From: Bacteroidales bacterium
Lineage (GTDB): Bacteria; Bacteroidota; Bacteroidia; Bacteroidales; UBA932
NCBI GenBank assembly: GCA_009774765.1
Contig: VSOK01000024.1
Span: 1-40,546, forward strand
Reading direction: 5' to 3'
DNA: 40,546 nucleotides
The notes under the pieces were generated by a model that searched no databases, had not been told where the DNA came from, and was given only the letters and a program-made list of their open reading frames with translations. Of this stretch, positions 24,099 to 31,362 are shown in pieces; positions within the stretch are counted from its first letter, which is position 1, and each line of letters opens with the position of its first letter. Made by a program: the position numbers and the translations under genes.

Positions 24099-25132
24099 TG
24101 CTTGCTTTCACTTATGTCGGGGCGGGCGATTTCAGACTGACCGACAAACCGTTACCGGAGATTCGGGATTCAAGGGACGCGATTGTGAAGGTCACTCTCG
24201 GAAGTATCTGTACGAGTGACCTTCATATCAAGCACGGCAGTGTGCCTCGTGCCGTACCGGGAGTGACCGTCGGCCACGAGATGGTAGGCATTGTGGAGAA
24301 GGTAGGTGAGGATGTGGTGTCGGTGAAGCCTGGTGACAGGGTCACGGTGAATGTGGAAACCTTCTGCGGCGAGTGTTTTTTCTGCAGGCGCGGGTATGTC
24401 AACAACTGCACTGACCCTGACGGTGGCTGGGCTTTGGGATGCCGTATTGACGGCGGGCAGGCTGAGTATGTTCGTGTGCCTTATGCCGACCAGGGACTGG
24501 ACAGGATTCCGGACCAGGTGAGTGATGAGCAGGCTCTGTTTGTCGGTGATGTGCTTGCCACAGGTTTTTGGGCTGCCCGTATATCGGAGATTTCTCCGGA
24601 AGATACGGTTCTTGTCATAGGTGCTGGACCTACAGGATTGTGCACGTTGCTTTGTGTGATGCTCAAAAAACCGAAAAGGATCATAGTCTGCGAAAAGTCA
24701 CCGGGAAGGAGACGTTTTGTCGAAGAGCATTATCCCGGTGTCCTGGTGACGGAACCTGACGGATGCAAGGAGTTTGTCCTTGGAAACAGTGACAATGGAG
24801 GTGCGGATGTCGTGCTTGAGGTCGCTGGTTCTGAAGATACGTTCAGGCTTGCCTGGGAATGTGCAAGGCCAAACGCCATTGTGACTGTCGTTGCCCTGTA
24901 TGACAGGCCTCAAATGCTTCCTCTGCCTGATATGTACGGCAAGAATCTGATATTCAAGACCGGCGGGGTAGACGGCTGTGACTGTGCCGAAATCCTGTCT
25001 CTGATAGCTGAAGGCAGGATTGATACGACGCCTTTCATCACTCACAGATATCCTTTATGCAGGATTGACGAGGCTTATGAGCTGTTTGAAAGAAGGCTTG
25101 ACGGAGTTATAAAAGTGGCAGTCGAATGCTGA
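24098..25132 (+). CDS. Zinc-dependent alcohol dehydrogenase, MDR superfamily
   Basis: The protein has 344 residues. The catalytic zinc ligands are visible as C38 (SICTSD) and H60-E61 (TVGHE). The structural zinc lobe is C90, C93, C96 and C104 in CGECFFCRRGYVNNC. The nucleotide-binding motif is VIGAGPTGL (173-181). The glutamate C-terminal to V197 (VCEKS) in place of a phosphate-binding residue suggests NAD+ rather than NADP+. The arrangement is that of secondary-alcohol or threonine-type medium-chain dehydrogenases. Substrate is unknown. It overlaps the Dabb gene by one base and is followed by a strong terminator, so the two form a small operon. Confidence 0.9.
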   Translation: MLAFTYVGAGDFRLTDKPLPEIRDSRDAIVKVTLGSICTSDLHIKHGSVPRAVPGVTVGHEMVGIVEKVGEDVVSVKPGDRVTVNVETFCGECFFCRRGYVNNCTDPDGGWALGCRIDGGQAEYVRVPYADQGLDRIPDQVSDEQALFVGDVLATGFWAARISEISPEDTVLVIGAGPTGLCTLLCVMLKKPKRIIVCEKSPGRRRFVEEHYPGVLVTEPDGCKEFVLGNSDNGGADVVLEVAGSEDTFRLAWECARPNAIVTVVALYDRPQMLPLPDMYGKNLIFKTGGVDGCDCAEILSLIAEGRIDTTPFITHRYPLCRIDEAYELFERRLDGVIKVAVEC

Positions 25133-25137
25133 TGCTG

Positions 25138-25188
25138 TTTGACCTTAACCCCAAAAGTCGGACAAAAATTTCGGGGTTAAGGTCAAAA
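25138..25188 (+). terminator. Bidirectional hairpin terminator
   Basis: TTTGACCTTAACCCC (25138-25152) and GGGGTTAAGGTCAAAA (25173-25188) form a 14-15-bp stem around a loop of 20 bases. It lies between the convergent dehydrogenase and DUF2130 genes, with T-rich ends on both sides. Confidence 0.8.
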
Positions 25189-25202
25189 TTGAAAAATCAG
25201 TG

Positions 25203-26594
25203 CTATACAAAATCATCCGTTTCGGCAGTCTGGTCATCGACCGAGCCGGCTTCCCTGGCTTCGTCGAACTTCTGTTTCATAGTAGGGTTCTTGTATGTCA
25301 GTTTCTTGATGGTAAGGCCTTCGGCTTTCTCGTTGGCGAGCCTCAGATTGTTTTCTGAGCTGAGCAGGTCCTCCTTGGTCTTCTGCAGGGCCTTGATGGA
25401 CTTGTCGATTTCATCTATGGCATTCTTGAACTTCCTGCTGGCAAGCTCGTAGTTCTTTCCGAATTTCTCCTTGAATTCCAGCAGTTTGTTCTCGAAGTTC
25501 GTCACGTCGATGGACTGGCTTCTGGCGATGGCGAGTTCACGCTGGTAGACTATGGATTTCTTGGCGGCGTTCACCAAAAGGGTGATCAGGGGCATAAAGA
25601 ACTGTGGGCGGATGACATACATCTTCGGGTATCGGTACGACACGTCGACAATGCCGTTGTTGTACAGTTCGTTTTCCGGTTCGAGAAGCGACACGAGGAC
25701 TGCATATTCACATCCTTTGGCGTTCCTGTCCGCGTCCAGTTTCCTGAAAAATTCGTCGTTCCTGTGTCTGTGCGACGTGTCGTCGAGTTCGTTTTTCATC
25801 TCGAACATAATGGACACATATTCCATCCCGTCTTCGAAGTCGCGGAAAATGAAGTCTCCCTTGCTGCCTCCGGACGCATCGTTGTCCTTCTCGAAATAGG
25901 CGTTCGGGAACATCGGACGCATACTGCCGTTGAACACATTGCTGCAATGTGCCTCGAGACTTTCGCCGACCATCTTGGTGGACATCTTGATTTTAAGGTC
26001 CTTGTAGTAGTCCACCTGCTCCTGAGCAATTCTAAGTTTTGCCTCGAACTCTTCTTGTATTGCTTTCTTCTCGATCTGTGCCTGGTTCTGGGCAAGGCTG
26101 TTACGGTTCCTCAGCTCCGCAATCTCCATATCTTTCCTGTTGCGCAGCTCGAGCATTTCCTTGTCCTTCGCGTTGAGGGACGCTTTCATCTCGTCCTTTG
26201 CCTTGAGGACCGCATTTTCCTTTTCGGTGTCGTTCAGACTTATCGCGTTCCTGAGCCGGGCTATCTCAATGTCCTTGGCTGAGATGGCGTTGACCATCTC
26301 GAGCTTCTTCCTCTCCTCCATTCCGGCGAGGCTGTTCCTCAGGCTGCTTATCTCCATTTCCTTCTGCTGGAGTTCCTGCTCCTTTTTCTGCAGGTGCTTC
26401 ACATACGCCTCCCTTGTCTGTGATTCCTTCACCCTTTGCTCCGCCTCCTGCTTCCCGAGCAGCATCTCGATGCGTTTGTGCAGCTCTTCCTCGAACTCCG
26501 CGTTCTTCACCTGGCTCACGATAGATGCATAGTCTGCCTCGTCTACAGAGAATACACTTCCGCATTTGGGACATTTCAGCTCTTTCTTTATCAT
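25203..26594 (-). CDS. DUF2130 protein with zinc ribbon, coiled coil and nuclease-like domain
   Basis: The protein has 463 residues. It begins with a zinc-ribbon half, ELKCPKCGSVF (CPxCG, C8 and C11). Residues 35-200 are a long charged coiled coil. The DUF2130 domain follows, with KMVGESLEAHCSNVFN, GGSKGDFIFRDF and IMFEMKNELDDTS. The D...ExK pattern (GDFIF then FEMKNE) is that of PD-(D/E)XK nucleases, as in RmuC relatives. A second coiled coil occupies 360-430. The family's role is unknown, though DNA maintenance is often suspected. Base composition matches its neighbours, so it is not part of the island. The gene follows a 32-codon ORF by 11 bases and shares its promoter. Confidence 0.88.
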   Translation of the reverse strand: MIKKELKCPKCGSVFSVDEADYASIVSQVKNAEFEEELHKRIEMLLGKQEAEQRVKESQTREAYVKHLQKKEQELQQKEMEISSLRNSLAGMEERKKLEMVNAISAKDIEIARLRNAISLNDTEKENAVLKAKDEMKASLNAKDKEMLELRNRKDMEIAELRNRNSLAQNQAQIEKKAIQEEFEAKLRIAQEQVDYYKDLKIKMSTKMVGESLEAHCSNVFNGSMRPMFPNAYFEKDNDASGGSKGDFIFRDFEDGMEYVSIMFEMKNELDDTSHRHRNDEFFRKLDADRNAKGCEYAVLVSLLEPENELYNNGIVDVSYRYPKMYVIRPQFFMPLITLLVNAAKKSIVYQRELAIARSQSIDVTNFENKLLEFKEKFGKNYELASRKFKNAIDEIDKSIKALQKTKEDLLSSENNLRLANEKAEGLTIKKLTYKNPTMKQKFDEAREAGSVDDQTAETDDFV

Positions 26595-26605
26595 AGCACT
26601 AATTT

Positions 26606-26704
26606 TTACCTATCAATTTTTTTTATCTCCCTGTCAAAGTCACTTTCAAATAATTCCATCTTGCGTCTTCGGTAGATTTCGAACTCTTTTTCCGCTTTCT
26701 TCAT
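26606..26704 (-). CDS. 32-residue ORF resembling the C-terminus of RhuM
   Basis: The frame from ATG 26704 to the stop at 26606-26608 begins MKKAEKEFEIYRRRKMELF and closes with ESDFDREIKKIDR. The pattern AEKEFxxYRxxxxxxxESDFDRE is, from memory, how RhuM (virulence-protein RhuM/DUF-type) proteins end. It lies 11 bases before the DUF2130 gene and directly behind a -7 match (26739-26746), so it is expressed if that promoter works. It is either a relic of a rhuM gene left in the leader or a true small protein or upstream ORF coupled to the DUF2130 gene. Confidence 0.5.
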   Translation of the reverse strand: MKKAEKEFEIYRRRKMELFESDFDREIKKIDR

Positions 26705-26730
26705 TCATTTCAATGGCATTTCAGTTCCCG

Positions 26731-26746
26731 TATCTTTGCAAAAGTA
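26731..26746. promoter_or_regulatory. Back-to-back divergent -7 elements
   Basis: The forward strand reads TATCTTTG (26731-26738) and the adjoining bases are TACTTTTG on the reverse strand (26739-26746). Together they make a near-palindrome, so one site could start transcription in both directions. The reverse one would serve the 32-codon ORF and DUF2130 gene. Bases 26747-26840 between this and the WYL promoter hold nothing else I can assign. Confidence 0.45.
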
Positions 26747-26847
26747 CGAAATATTTGCGTGATGACTGTGGTTGGCTTGTCCGTTTTTATTGTTTTGAGT
26801 GAAAATGGCTGATCTGTTTAACAACTTCTAAGAAAAAATGTTGCATA

Positions 26848-26882
26848 CGACATCTTTTGTCGTTTAGCTTCCATATCTTTGC
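26848..26882 (+). promoter_or_regulatory. WYL-gene promoter with inverted-repeat operator
   Basis: ACGACA (26848-26853) and TGTCGT (26859-26864) form a perfect 6-bp inverted repeat with a five-base spacer. TATCTTTG (26875-26882), a TAnnTTTG match, starts 27 bases after the first base of the repeat. An almost identical arrangement lies before the glycosylase gene (28561-28595). Confidence 0.65.
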
Positions 26883-26904
26883 CTGGGATTTGATTTAGGA
26901 TACA

Positions 26905-27819
26905 ATGGCAAAGATGAACCAGCTTCATAGGATTGTCCTCATTGTCAACAAATTTGCAGTCAAAGGAAAATATGTACAGGCGGCAGAACTTGTTGATTAC
27001 ATTGAGGAACAGATGCGTACACGTTTCTCCGACACGGCCGGATGCAGTTTGCGGACTTTGCAAAGAGATTTCAAGGATATTGACACTTTGTTCGGCATCA
27101 CTATAAGGCATATGGATGGTAAAGGCTATTATGTCGCAGATACCAAGCCTCAAAGTGACGGTTATAAGTCCCTTTTGTTCAATATGGAAATCCTTGGGTT
27201 GATGGATTCAGACAGCTCAATCAGCAGATATGTGCTGCCAGAGAAATGCCGGCCTGTAATCAATGTTGATTTTTCCGTATTTTTTGACGCTATAAGGGAA
27301 TCAAAATATGTTAAGTTCAATTATACATATTTTCGGTATGGCAATAAGGTATCTGCCAAGATGGTGCGGCCTGTTTTTCTCAAAGAGTCCCAGAACAGGT
27401 GGTATCTTGTGGGATATGACAGGAAGGACGACAGGCTCAAATGCTTTGCTATAGAGCGTATGGATTCTCTTGGACTTCTTCCTGAAAAATTCGTGCTGGA
27501 TGCGAATGATATAGATGTCCGGGCATTGTTCAATGAAAGTTACGGTATATGGAACAATCCTGACGACCCTGTGGAGGAGATAATTCTGAAATATGATGCC
27601 CTTGACGGCTCATTTGTGAAATCTCTGCCTCTCCATACCAGTCAGGAGATATTGGGCGACGATGAGTCCGGCATAACAATCCGCCTGCATTTGCGCATTA
27701 CAAATGATTTCGTGATGGCACTTCTTGCACGCAGCCGTTCCGTAGAAGTAATTGCTCCGCTTCATCTGCGCCATCGCGTCCGGGATGTGCTAAAAAATGC
27801 TTATGAACGTAATTTGTAG
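26905..27819 (+). CDS. WYL-domain transcriptional regulator
   Basis: The protein has 304 residues. The N-terminal winged helix-turn-helix (MAKMNQLHRIVLIVNKF to SLRTLQRDFKDIDTLFGI, about 1-70) is DeoR-like. The WYL domain (about 115-205) shows KYVKFNYTYFRYG, MVRPVFLKESQNRWYLVGYD and CFAIERMDSL, and the WCX C-terminal part ends RHRVRDVLKNAYERNL. WYL domains bind a ligand, in some characterised cases single-stranded DNA, and such regulators control DNA-damage or phage-defence genes (PafBC, DriD and BrxR/CapW types). It probably controls its own promoter through the operator at 26848. Bases 26840-26904 contain that promoter. Confidence 0.9.
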   Translation: MAKMNQLHRIVLIVNKFAVKGKYVQAAELVDYIEEQMRTRFSDTAGCSLRTLQRDFKDIDTLFGITIRHMDGKGYYVADTKPQSDGYKSLLFNMEILGLMDSDSSISRYVLPEKCRPVINVDFSVFFDAIRESKYVKFNYTYFRYGNKVSAKMVRPVFLKESQNRWYLVGYDRKDDRLKCFAIERMDSLGLLPEKFVLDANDIDVRALFNESYGIWNNPDDPVEEIILKYDALDGSFVKSLPLHTSQEILGDDESGITIRLHLRITNDFVMALLARSRSVEVIAPLHLRHRVRDVLKNAYERNL

Positions 27820-27873
27820 AATATATTTCAATCCTCTTAATATGAGTGTTGTCTGTTTGTGAAAATAATTTCA
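27820..27873. other. Short A/T-rich spacer
   Basis: I see no gene here. TTTG at 27856-27859 is a possible upstream element for the promoter that follows, though the 14-base spacing is short. Confidence 0.3.
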
Positions 27874-27881
27874 TATATTTG
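27874..27881 (+). promoter_or_regulatory. Candidate -7 promoter of a structured RNA
   Basis: TATATTTG is an exact TAnnTTTG match, with no protein start for the next 280 bases. The first strong RNA pairing begins about 12 bases downstream. Confidence 0.55.
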
Positions 27882-27887
27882 TAGAGT

Positions 27888-28134
27888 TGAGCAATCAACA
27901 GATATATTGAAAGTGTTTTCGCACTGTCCTCATCAGAAAATGTGGTAGTTTTCAATATCAGAAGGACAAGACGGACGACACTCATTCTTGTTTAGACTAT
28001 GTGGTCAGGGAGTATTGTACTCTTGTGATACCGGCATATCTATTCGAGTGTGGGGATTGATACGTTTATTTCTGGTATAGGTTTTACCACAACCTTCTGA
28101 TGGATAGACGGAATCGGCTCCACACTTTCTTTTT
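27888..28134 (+). ncRNA. Candidate structured non-coding RNA or leader with alternative pairings
   Basis: Read as RNA, nested pairings appear. TGTCCT (27925-27930) pairs with AGGACA (27963-27968) around GAAAA/TTTTC (27936-27940, 27949-27953). ACACTC (27978-27983) pairs with GAGTGT (28046-28051), enclosing ATGTGGT (27999-28005) with ACC-G-CAT (28030-28037) and a GAGTA-ttg-TACTC hairpin (28010-28022). ATCAA/TTGAT (27894-27898, 28057-28061) could close the 5' and 3' ends, giving about 180 bases, near the size of 6S RNA. GAGTGTGGGG (28046-28055) can instead pair with CTCCACACTT (28118-28127), followed by TCTTTTT, a terminator-like alternative. The gap has no ORF of note, and the promoter at 27874 points into it. 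It may be 6S-like (the Bacteroidales-1 class) or an attenuator for the small ORFs downstream. Confidence 0.5.
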
Positions 28135-28164
28135 GTAATGGTAAACCGAAACACTACAATCATT

Positions 28165-28248
28165 ATGTCAATATTTGAAAGAAGATTAGACTACAACTTT
28201 ATGATAGAAAGAATTGCCGACACAAAAGGTGACAATTTTATTTTATAA
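28165..28248 (+). CDS. 27-residue small ORF
   Basis: From ATG 28165 the frame begins MSIFERRLDYNFMIERIAD and ends DNFIL at the stop 28246-28248, 11 bases before the ATG of the 88-residue ORF. Its tight spacing suggests that the two are translated together. I do not recognise it. It may be a leader peptide or a fragment. Confidence 0.35.
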   Translation: MSIFERRLDYNFMIERIADTKGDNFIL

Positions 28249-28259
28249 AAATAACGAAT

Positions 28260-28526
28260 ATGAACTGGAATGAATTGAAAAAACGAATTGTTGCTGAATA
28301 TGACAGCAGAAACTTGAAGTCAAATGTACGCTACAATGCCATTGACAAAATTGAAGACTTTATTAGACAGTATTACCCTCAGGTTATAAAAGATGTAAAA
28401 GAATTAGAACACATAGATAAAAAAGACTTGAAAATGCAATACGAACAAAAATGGAAAAGAACCAGAATCAATGGGGCAGAAAGCAGTGTAATCAATGAGA
28501 TTTATAATCAACTTTCATCTCTGTGA
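28260..28526 (+). CDS. Small hypothetical protein
   Basis: The protein has 88 residues, is highly charged and mostly helical: MNWNELKKRIVAEYDSR, AIDKIEDFIRQYYPQVIKDV and NGAESSVINEIYNQLSSL. The many lysines and A/T-rich codons differ from the genes on either side, suggesting that the segment 28140-28530 was acquired. It has no recognisable domain. It follows the structured RNA region and a small ORF, and precedes a promoter with the WYL-type operator. Confidence 0.55.
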   Translation: MNWNELKKRIVAEYDSRNLKSNVRYNAIDKIEDFIRQYYPQVIKDVKELEHIDKKDLKMQYEQKWKRTRINGAESSVINEIYNQLSSL

Positions 28527-28560
28527 GTTTTTTCGCATAAAATTGTATTATGTTTTCGAA

Positions 28561-28595
28561 ATGACATATTTTGTCGTTGATGGAAGCTAATTTCG
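28561..28595 (+). promoter_or_regulatory. Glycosylase-gene promoter with WYL-type operator
   Basis: ATGACA (28561-28566) and TGTCGT (28572-28577) with a five-base spacer match the WYL operator at 26848 in all but one half-site base. TAATTTCG (28588-28595), one mismatch from TAnnTTTG, begins 27 bases after the first base of the repeat, exactly as before the WYL gene. Confidence 0.6.
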
Positions 28596-28624
28596 AGGAA
28601 TAAACAAGATTAATAACATTAATT

Positions 28625-29128
28625 ATGGAAAATTTGTCTAAAGAGGGATTGCGTCCGTGGTGCGGTAAGAGCCCTAAGGTGTTGATACTTGGTACATTGC
28701 CTGGTAATATGTCTATAAGGATGCAGGCGTACTATCAGAACAAGTCAAGGAATTCATTCTGGAAGATAATGCAGAGCATATTTCCTGGATATGATAGCGA
28801 GAATGAGGAAAAATATATTACATCTCACGGGATTGCGCTATGGGATTGCCTTAAGTCCGGAGACAGAATGGGCAGCACTGATTCCGGTTTCTGCGGTGCT
28901 ATGTCTCCTAATGATCTTGAAAGATTTCTGGATGAGCATCCGACAATTCATACTATTGTCCTTAATGGCAAAAGTACTTATTCGTCATATTTCAGCGTTT
29001 TCTTTTCTGACATAGTGAGAAAGAAACCTATGCGTATTGAGGTGTTTAACTCTACTGCCAATACAAATGCGAAACCTTTCGAGGTGAAATTGAGGGAGTG
29101 GTCAAAGCTGAAGGAATTGCTTGACTGA
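28625..29128 (+). CDS. Uracil/deoxyinosine-DNA glycosylase family 6-like protein
   Basis: The protein has 167 residues. KVLILGTLPGNMSIRMQAYYQNKSRNSFWKIM is cited here by its parts: LILGTLPGNMS (about 20-30) is the catalytic-loop region and YYQNKSRNSFW the substrate-base loop of UDG-superfamily family 6 (hypoxanthine/deoxyinosine) glycosylases. IHTIVLNGKSTY and the end NSTANTNAKPFEVKLREW correspond to the later motifs, where typical members have S-T-S-P-A-N. It should remove deaminated bases, most likely hypoxanthine or uracil, from DNA. The promoter carries the operator seen at the WYL regulator gene, so it may be damage-induced. Confidence 0.85.
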   Translation: MENLSKEGLRPWCGKSPKVLILGTLPGNMSIRMQAYYQNKSRNSFWKIMQSIFPGYDSENEEKYITSHGIALWDCLKSGDRMGSTDSGFCGAMSPNDLERFLDEHPTIHTIVLNGKSTYSSYFSVFFSDIVRKKPMRIEVFNSTANTNAKPFEVKLREWSKLKELLD

Positions 29129-29198
29129 GCATTTCTGTATCTTTTGATTTAGGATGATTTAATGAGAATATTATTGATATAAAATTAATTATTGAGTT

Positions 29199-29411
29199 AT
29201 GAAAGGCAAGAATACTTTTACGAAATCGGAAATTGTGGAGTTGAAGCAGTTGATAAATATGCGTCAGAATGCGCCATATGATGAGCAGAAGCGATTGAGG
29301 GACAGAATGCGTGACATTGGGTTTTATGGACGTGATGATTGGGGGATTGTTGATTGTCACGTTTGCGATTTAGAGGATCTGATAAACAGTGGAAACATAA
29401 TTGTTATATAG
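29199..29411 (+). CDS. Small conserved hypothetical protein
   Basis: The protein has 70 residues: FTKSEIVELKQLINMRQNA, EQKRLRDRMRDIGFYGRDDWGI and DLEDLINSGNIIVI. The motif RxxMRxIGFYGxDDxGI is familiar from small hypotheticals in Bacteroidales, often near DNA-repair or mobile genes. It is probably a helical DNA- or protein-binding module. It lies 70 bases behind the glycosylase gene on the same strand and may be cotranscribed. Confidence 0.75.
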   Translation: MKGKNTFTKSEIVELKQLINMRQNAPYDEQKRLRDRMRDIGFYGRDDWGIVDCHVCDLEDLINSGNIIVI

Positions 29412-29472
29412 TATTGGCCCGACTTGTTTTTTGAGACTGTTCTTCCCATCTTTGCAGTCGTGTTTCAATTTA

Positions 29473-29508
29473 TTTTCATTCTGCAGAAGCAAGAGTGATT
29501 GTAAATGT
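29473..29508 (+). repeat. Dispersed leader-like repeat, partial copy D
   Basis: TTTTCATTCTGCAGAAGC followed by AGAGTGATTGTAAATG matches the second and third blocks of copy B, just before ATG 29522 of the HD-domain gene. The first block is missing or very divergent. Confidence 0.4.
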
Positions 29509-29521
29509 ATGGATAAGCGAT

Positions 29522-30109
29522 ATGGACGAAAGACTCAGGAGACAGCTTGATTTTATACTTGAGATAGACAAGGAGAAGAATATATTCCGGCAGACTCATC
29601 TGTCAGGCGGAGGGAGACGTGAAAATGACGCTGAGCACGCCTGGCATATGGCCATTATGGCCTATCTGCTTAAGGACTATGCCAATGAGGAGGTTGACAT
29701 AGCGAAAGTTATGATTATGTGTCTGATTCACGATATAGTGGAAATAGAGGCAGGGGACACATACGCATACGACGAGGAGGGGCTGAAGACGCAGAAGGCC
29801 AGGGAAGATGCTGCCAAGGAACATCTGTTCGGAATGCTTCCGGATGACCAGAAGGCCGAGATGATAGCTCTGTTCGATGAATTCGAGGCGTATGATACTC
29901 CGGAATCGAAGTTTGCCCACGCGATGGACAATCTTCAGCCGCTTATGCTGAATGACAGCAACGGGGGAGGCGACTGGAAGGCGCACGGTGTGTCAGCCAA
30001 GCAGGTCTATTCCCGTCAGGGCAAGACTGCCCTGGGGTCGAGGAAACTGTTCGAGGTTGCGGACGGAATCATACAGGAGAACATCCGCAAGGGGAATCTT
30101 GATGTCTGA
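29522..30109 (+). CDS. HD-domain phosphohydrolase (5'-deoxynucleotidase-like)
   Basis: I start it at ATG 29522 (MDERLRRQLDFIL). The longer frame begins with GTG inside the repeat. The 195-residue protein has the HD signature: H39 in NDAEHAWHMA, H70-D71 in CLIHDIVEIEAGD, and the later aspartate in AMDNLQPLM. This fits the YfbR-type 5'-deoxynucleotidases, which remove phosphate from nucleoside monophosphates, though other HD hydrolases look alike. It ends 40 bases from the convergent kinase gene, with no clear terminator. Confidence 0.88.
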   Translation: MDERLRRQLDFILEIDKEKNIFRQTHLSGGGRRENDAEHAWHMAIMAYLLKDYANEEVDIAKVMIMCLIHDIVEIEAGDTYAYDEEGLKTQKAREDAAKEHLFGMLPDDQKAEMIALFDEFEAYDTPESKFAHAMDNLQPLMLNDSNGGGDWKAHGVSAKQVYSRQGKTALGSRKLFEVADGIIQENIRKGNLDV

Positions 30110-30149
30110 ATGCCGGCTGCGGCAATGAATGGATTTCAGGTGTAGACCG

Positions 30150-31358
30150 TCATTTGAATACAAGCGTAAAGACTGTGCCTTCCTCATCGCTTCGGGTGAG
30201 ATTGAGAGAGCCGTTGTGCAGGCGCATAATCTGCCTTGAAAGACTGAGCCCGATGCCTGTTCCGTCCTGCTTTGTAGTAAAGAAAGGAATGAATATCTCG
30301 TCTTGGCTGTCTTTGCTTATCGGTGTCCCGTTGTTGAAGACATTTATAATCACGCATTCCGAGAGGTTTATTTCTGCTGTTATCTCAATCTTGTCGGCTT
30401 CCGCCTGTATCGCGTTTTTGACGAGATTTATGATAATCTGACTGATTTGCCCCTCATCCGCATAAAGCAGGATATCTTCCGACTTTTCTATATATGTACA
30501 GGTTGCTCCGGCTTCAGACGCCTGCTCCTTTGTCAGGTTTATTACTCTTTCCGCCATATCTCTGACAAAAAATGCCTTTTTGACCGGAGCTGCTACCCTT
30601 GTCAGATTCCGGTACGATTCAACGAACCTTATGAGGCCGCGTGATGACTGGGAAATGCTGTCCAGGCCGTTCCTTATCCCATCGTCCACTTTGTCAAACT
30701 GCAGAAGAGTCTCGCTGAGAGAGGCTATCGGGGTGACGGTGTTCATTATTTCGTGTGTCAGGACACGTATAAGCCTTGACCAGGACTGATGCTCGTTTTC
30801 CTCCATTTCGCGGCTGATGTCATTGAATGCTATGACCTTTACTGCCTTTTTGCCTATTCTTGCGCTGGAGGATGTCAGTGCGATTGTCATCTTGCCGCTT
30901 TCGTTGTAATAGCTTGCCCTTTCTTCCGTCCCGTCCGCTACGGTCTGGAATGCCTCGTAGAGTGATTCGCTTACGGTCTGTAGCTGACGGATATGTCCGA
31001 ATGTGGCTATCCCGAGCAGGGCAAGGGCTGTCCTGTTGCAATAGTTGACCCTTCCGTCCTCTTCAATAGCCGCTATTCCTGTCCTGACGTGGTCGAGCAT
31101 AAGTCCGTAGTATTGTTCCTGCTCGATGATCTCGCTACGTTCCTTGTCGAAGATGTTGCGCATACGGTTCAGGATCCTGTTGAAACTCTGACCGGGACGA
31201 TGCCGTTCGTCAAAACGGAAATTAAGTTCCTTGTCTTCCAGGGCATCAAGCATATATGCCACTTTTTTGCGCATCTTCCGGTAGGTCAGCAATGCTGTCA
31301 GTACCGTGGAGATTGCAGCCACGCCAACGATGACAATTGTCCAATGAAGCTCCTCCAT
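30150..31358 (-). CDS. Sensor histidine kinase
   Basis: The protein has 402 residues. One N-terminal membrane helix (about 7-25) anchors it with no real periplasmic domain. A linker and a PAS-like domain (about 80-185) lead to the HisKA helix LTHEIMNTVTPIA with H202. The ATPase domain has NLVKNAIQAEADK (N-box), VFNNGTPI and FFTTKQDGTGIGLSLSRQIM. It should phosphorylate the response regulator encoded just upstream in the operon. The lack of an extracytoplasmic sensor suggests that it senses the membrane or a cytoplasmic cue, perhaps through the ABC system. It is the last gene of the operon and starts 4 bases after the regulator's stop. Confidence 0.93.
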   Translation of the reverse strand: MEELHWTIVIVGVAAISTVLTALLTYRKMRKKVAYMLDALEDKELNFRFDERHRPGQSFNRILNRMRNIFDKERSEIIEQEQYYGLMLDHVRTGIAAIEEDGRVNYCNRTALALLGIATFGHIRQLQTVSESLYEAFQTVADGTEERASYYNESGKMTIALTSSSARIGKKAVKVIAFNDISREMEENEHQSWSRLIRVLTHEIMNTVTPIASLSETLLQFDKVDDGIRNGLDSISQSSRGLIRFVESYRNLTRVAAPVKKAFFVRDMAERVINLTKEQASEAGATCTYIEKSEDILLYADEGQISQIIINLVKNAIQAEADKIEITAEINLSECVIINVFNNGTPISKDSQDEIFIPFFTTKQDGTGIGLSLSRQIMRLHNGSLNLTRSDEEGTVFTLVFK

Positions 31359-31362
31359 AGAC

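Noticed and set aside
25138..25188. The inverted repeat as an IS terminal repeat
   Set aside because: There is no transposase between or beside the arms, and the position between convergent genes explains it as a terminator.
25764..26282. Forward frames opposite the DUF2130 gene
   Set aside because: They are shadows of a coiled-coil gene. They lack a start context and any known motif.
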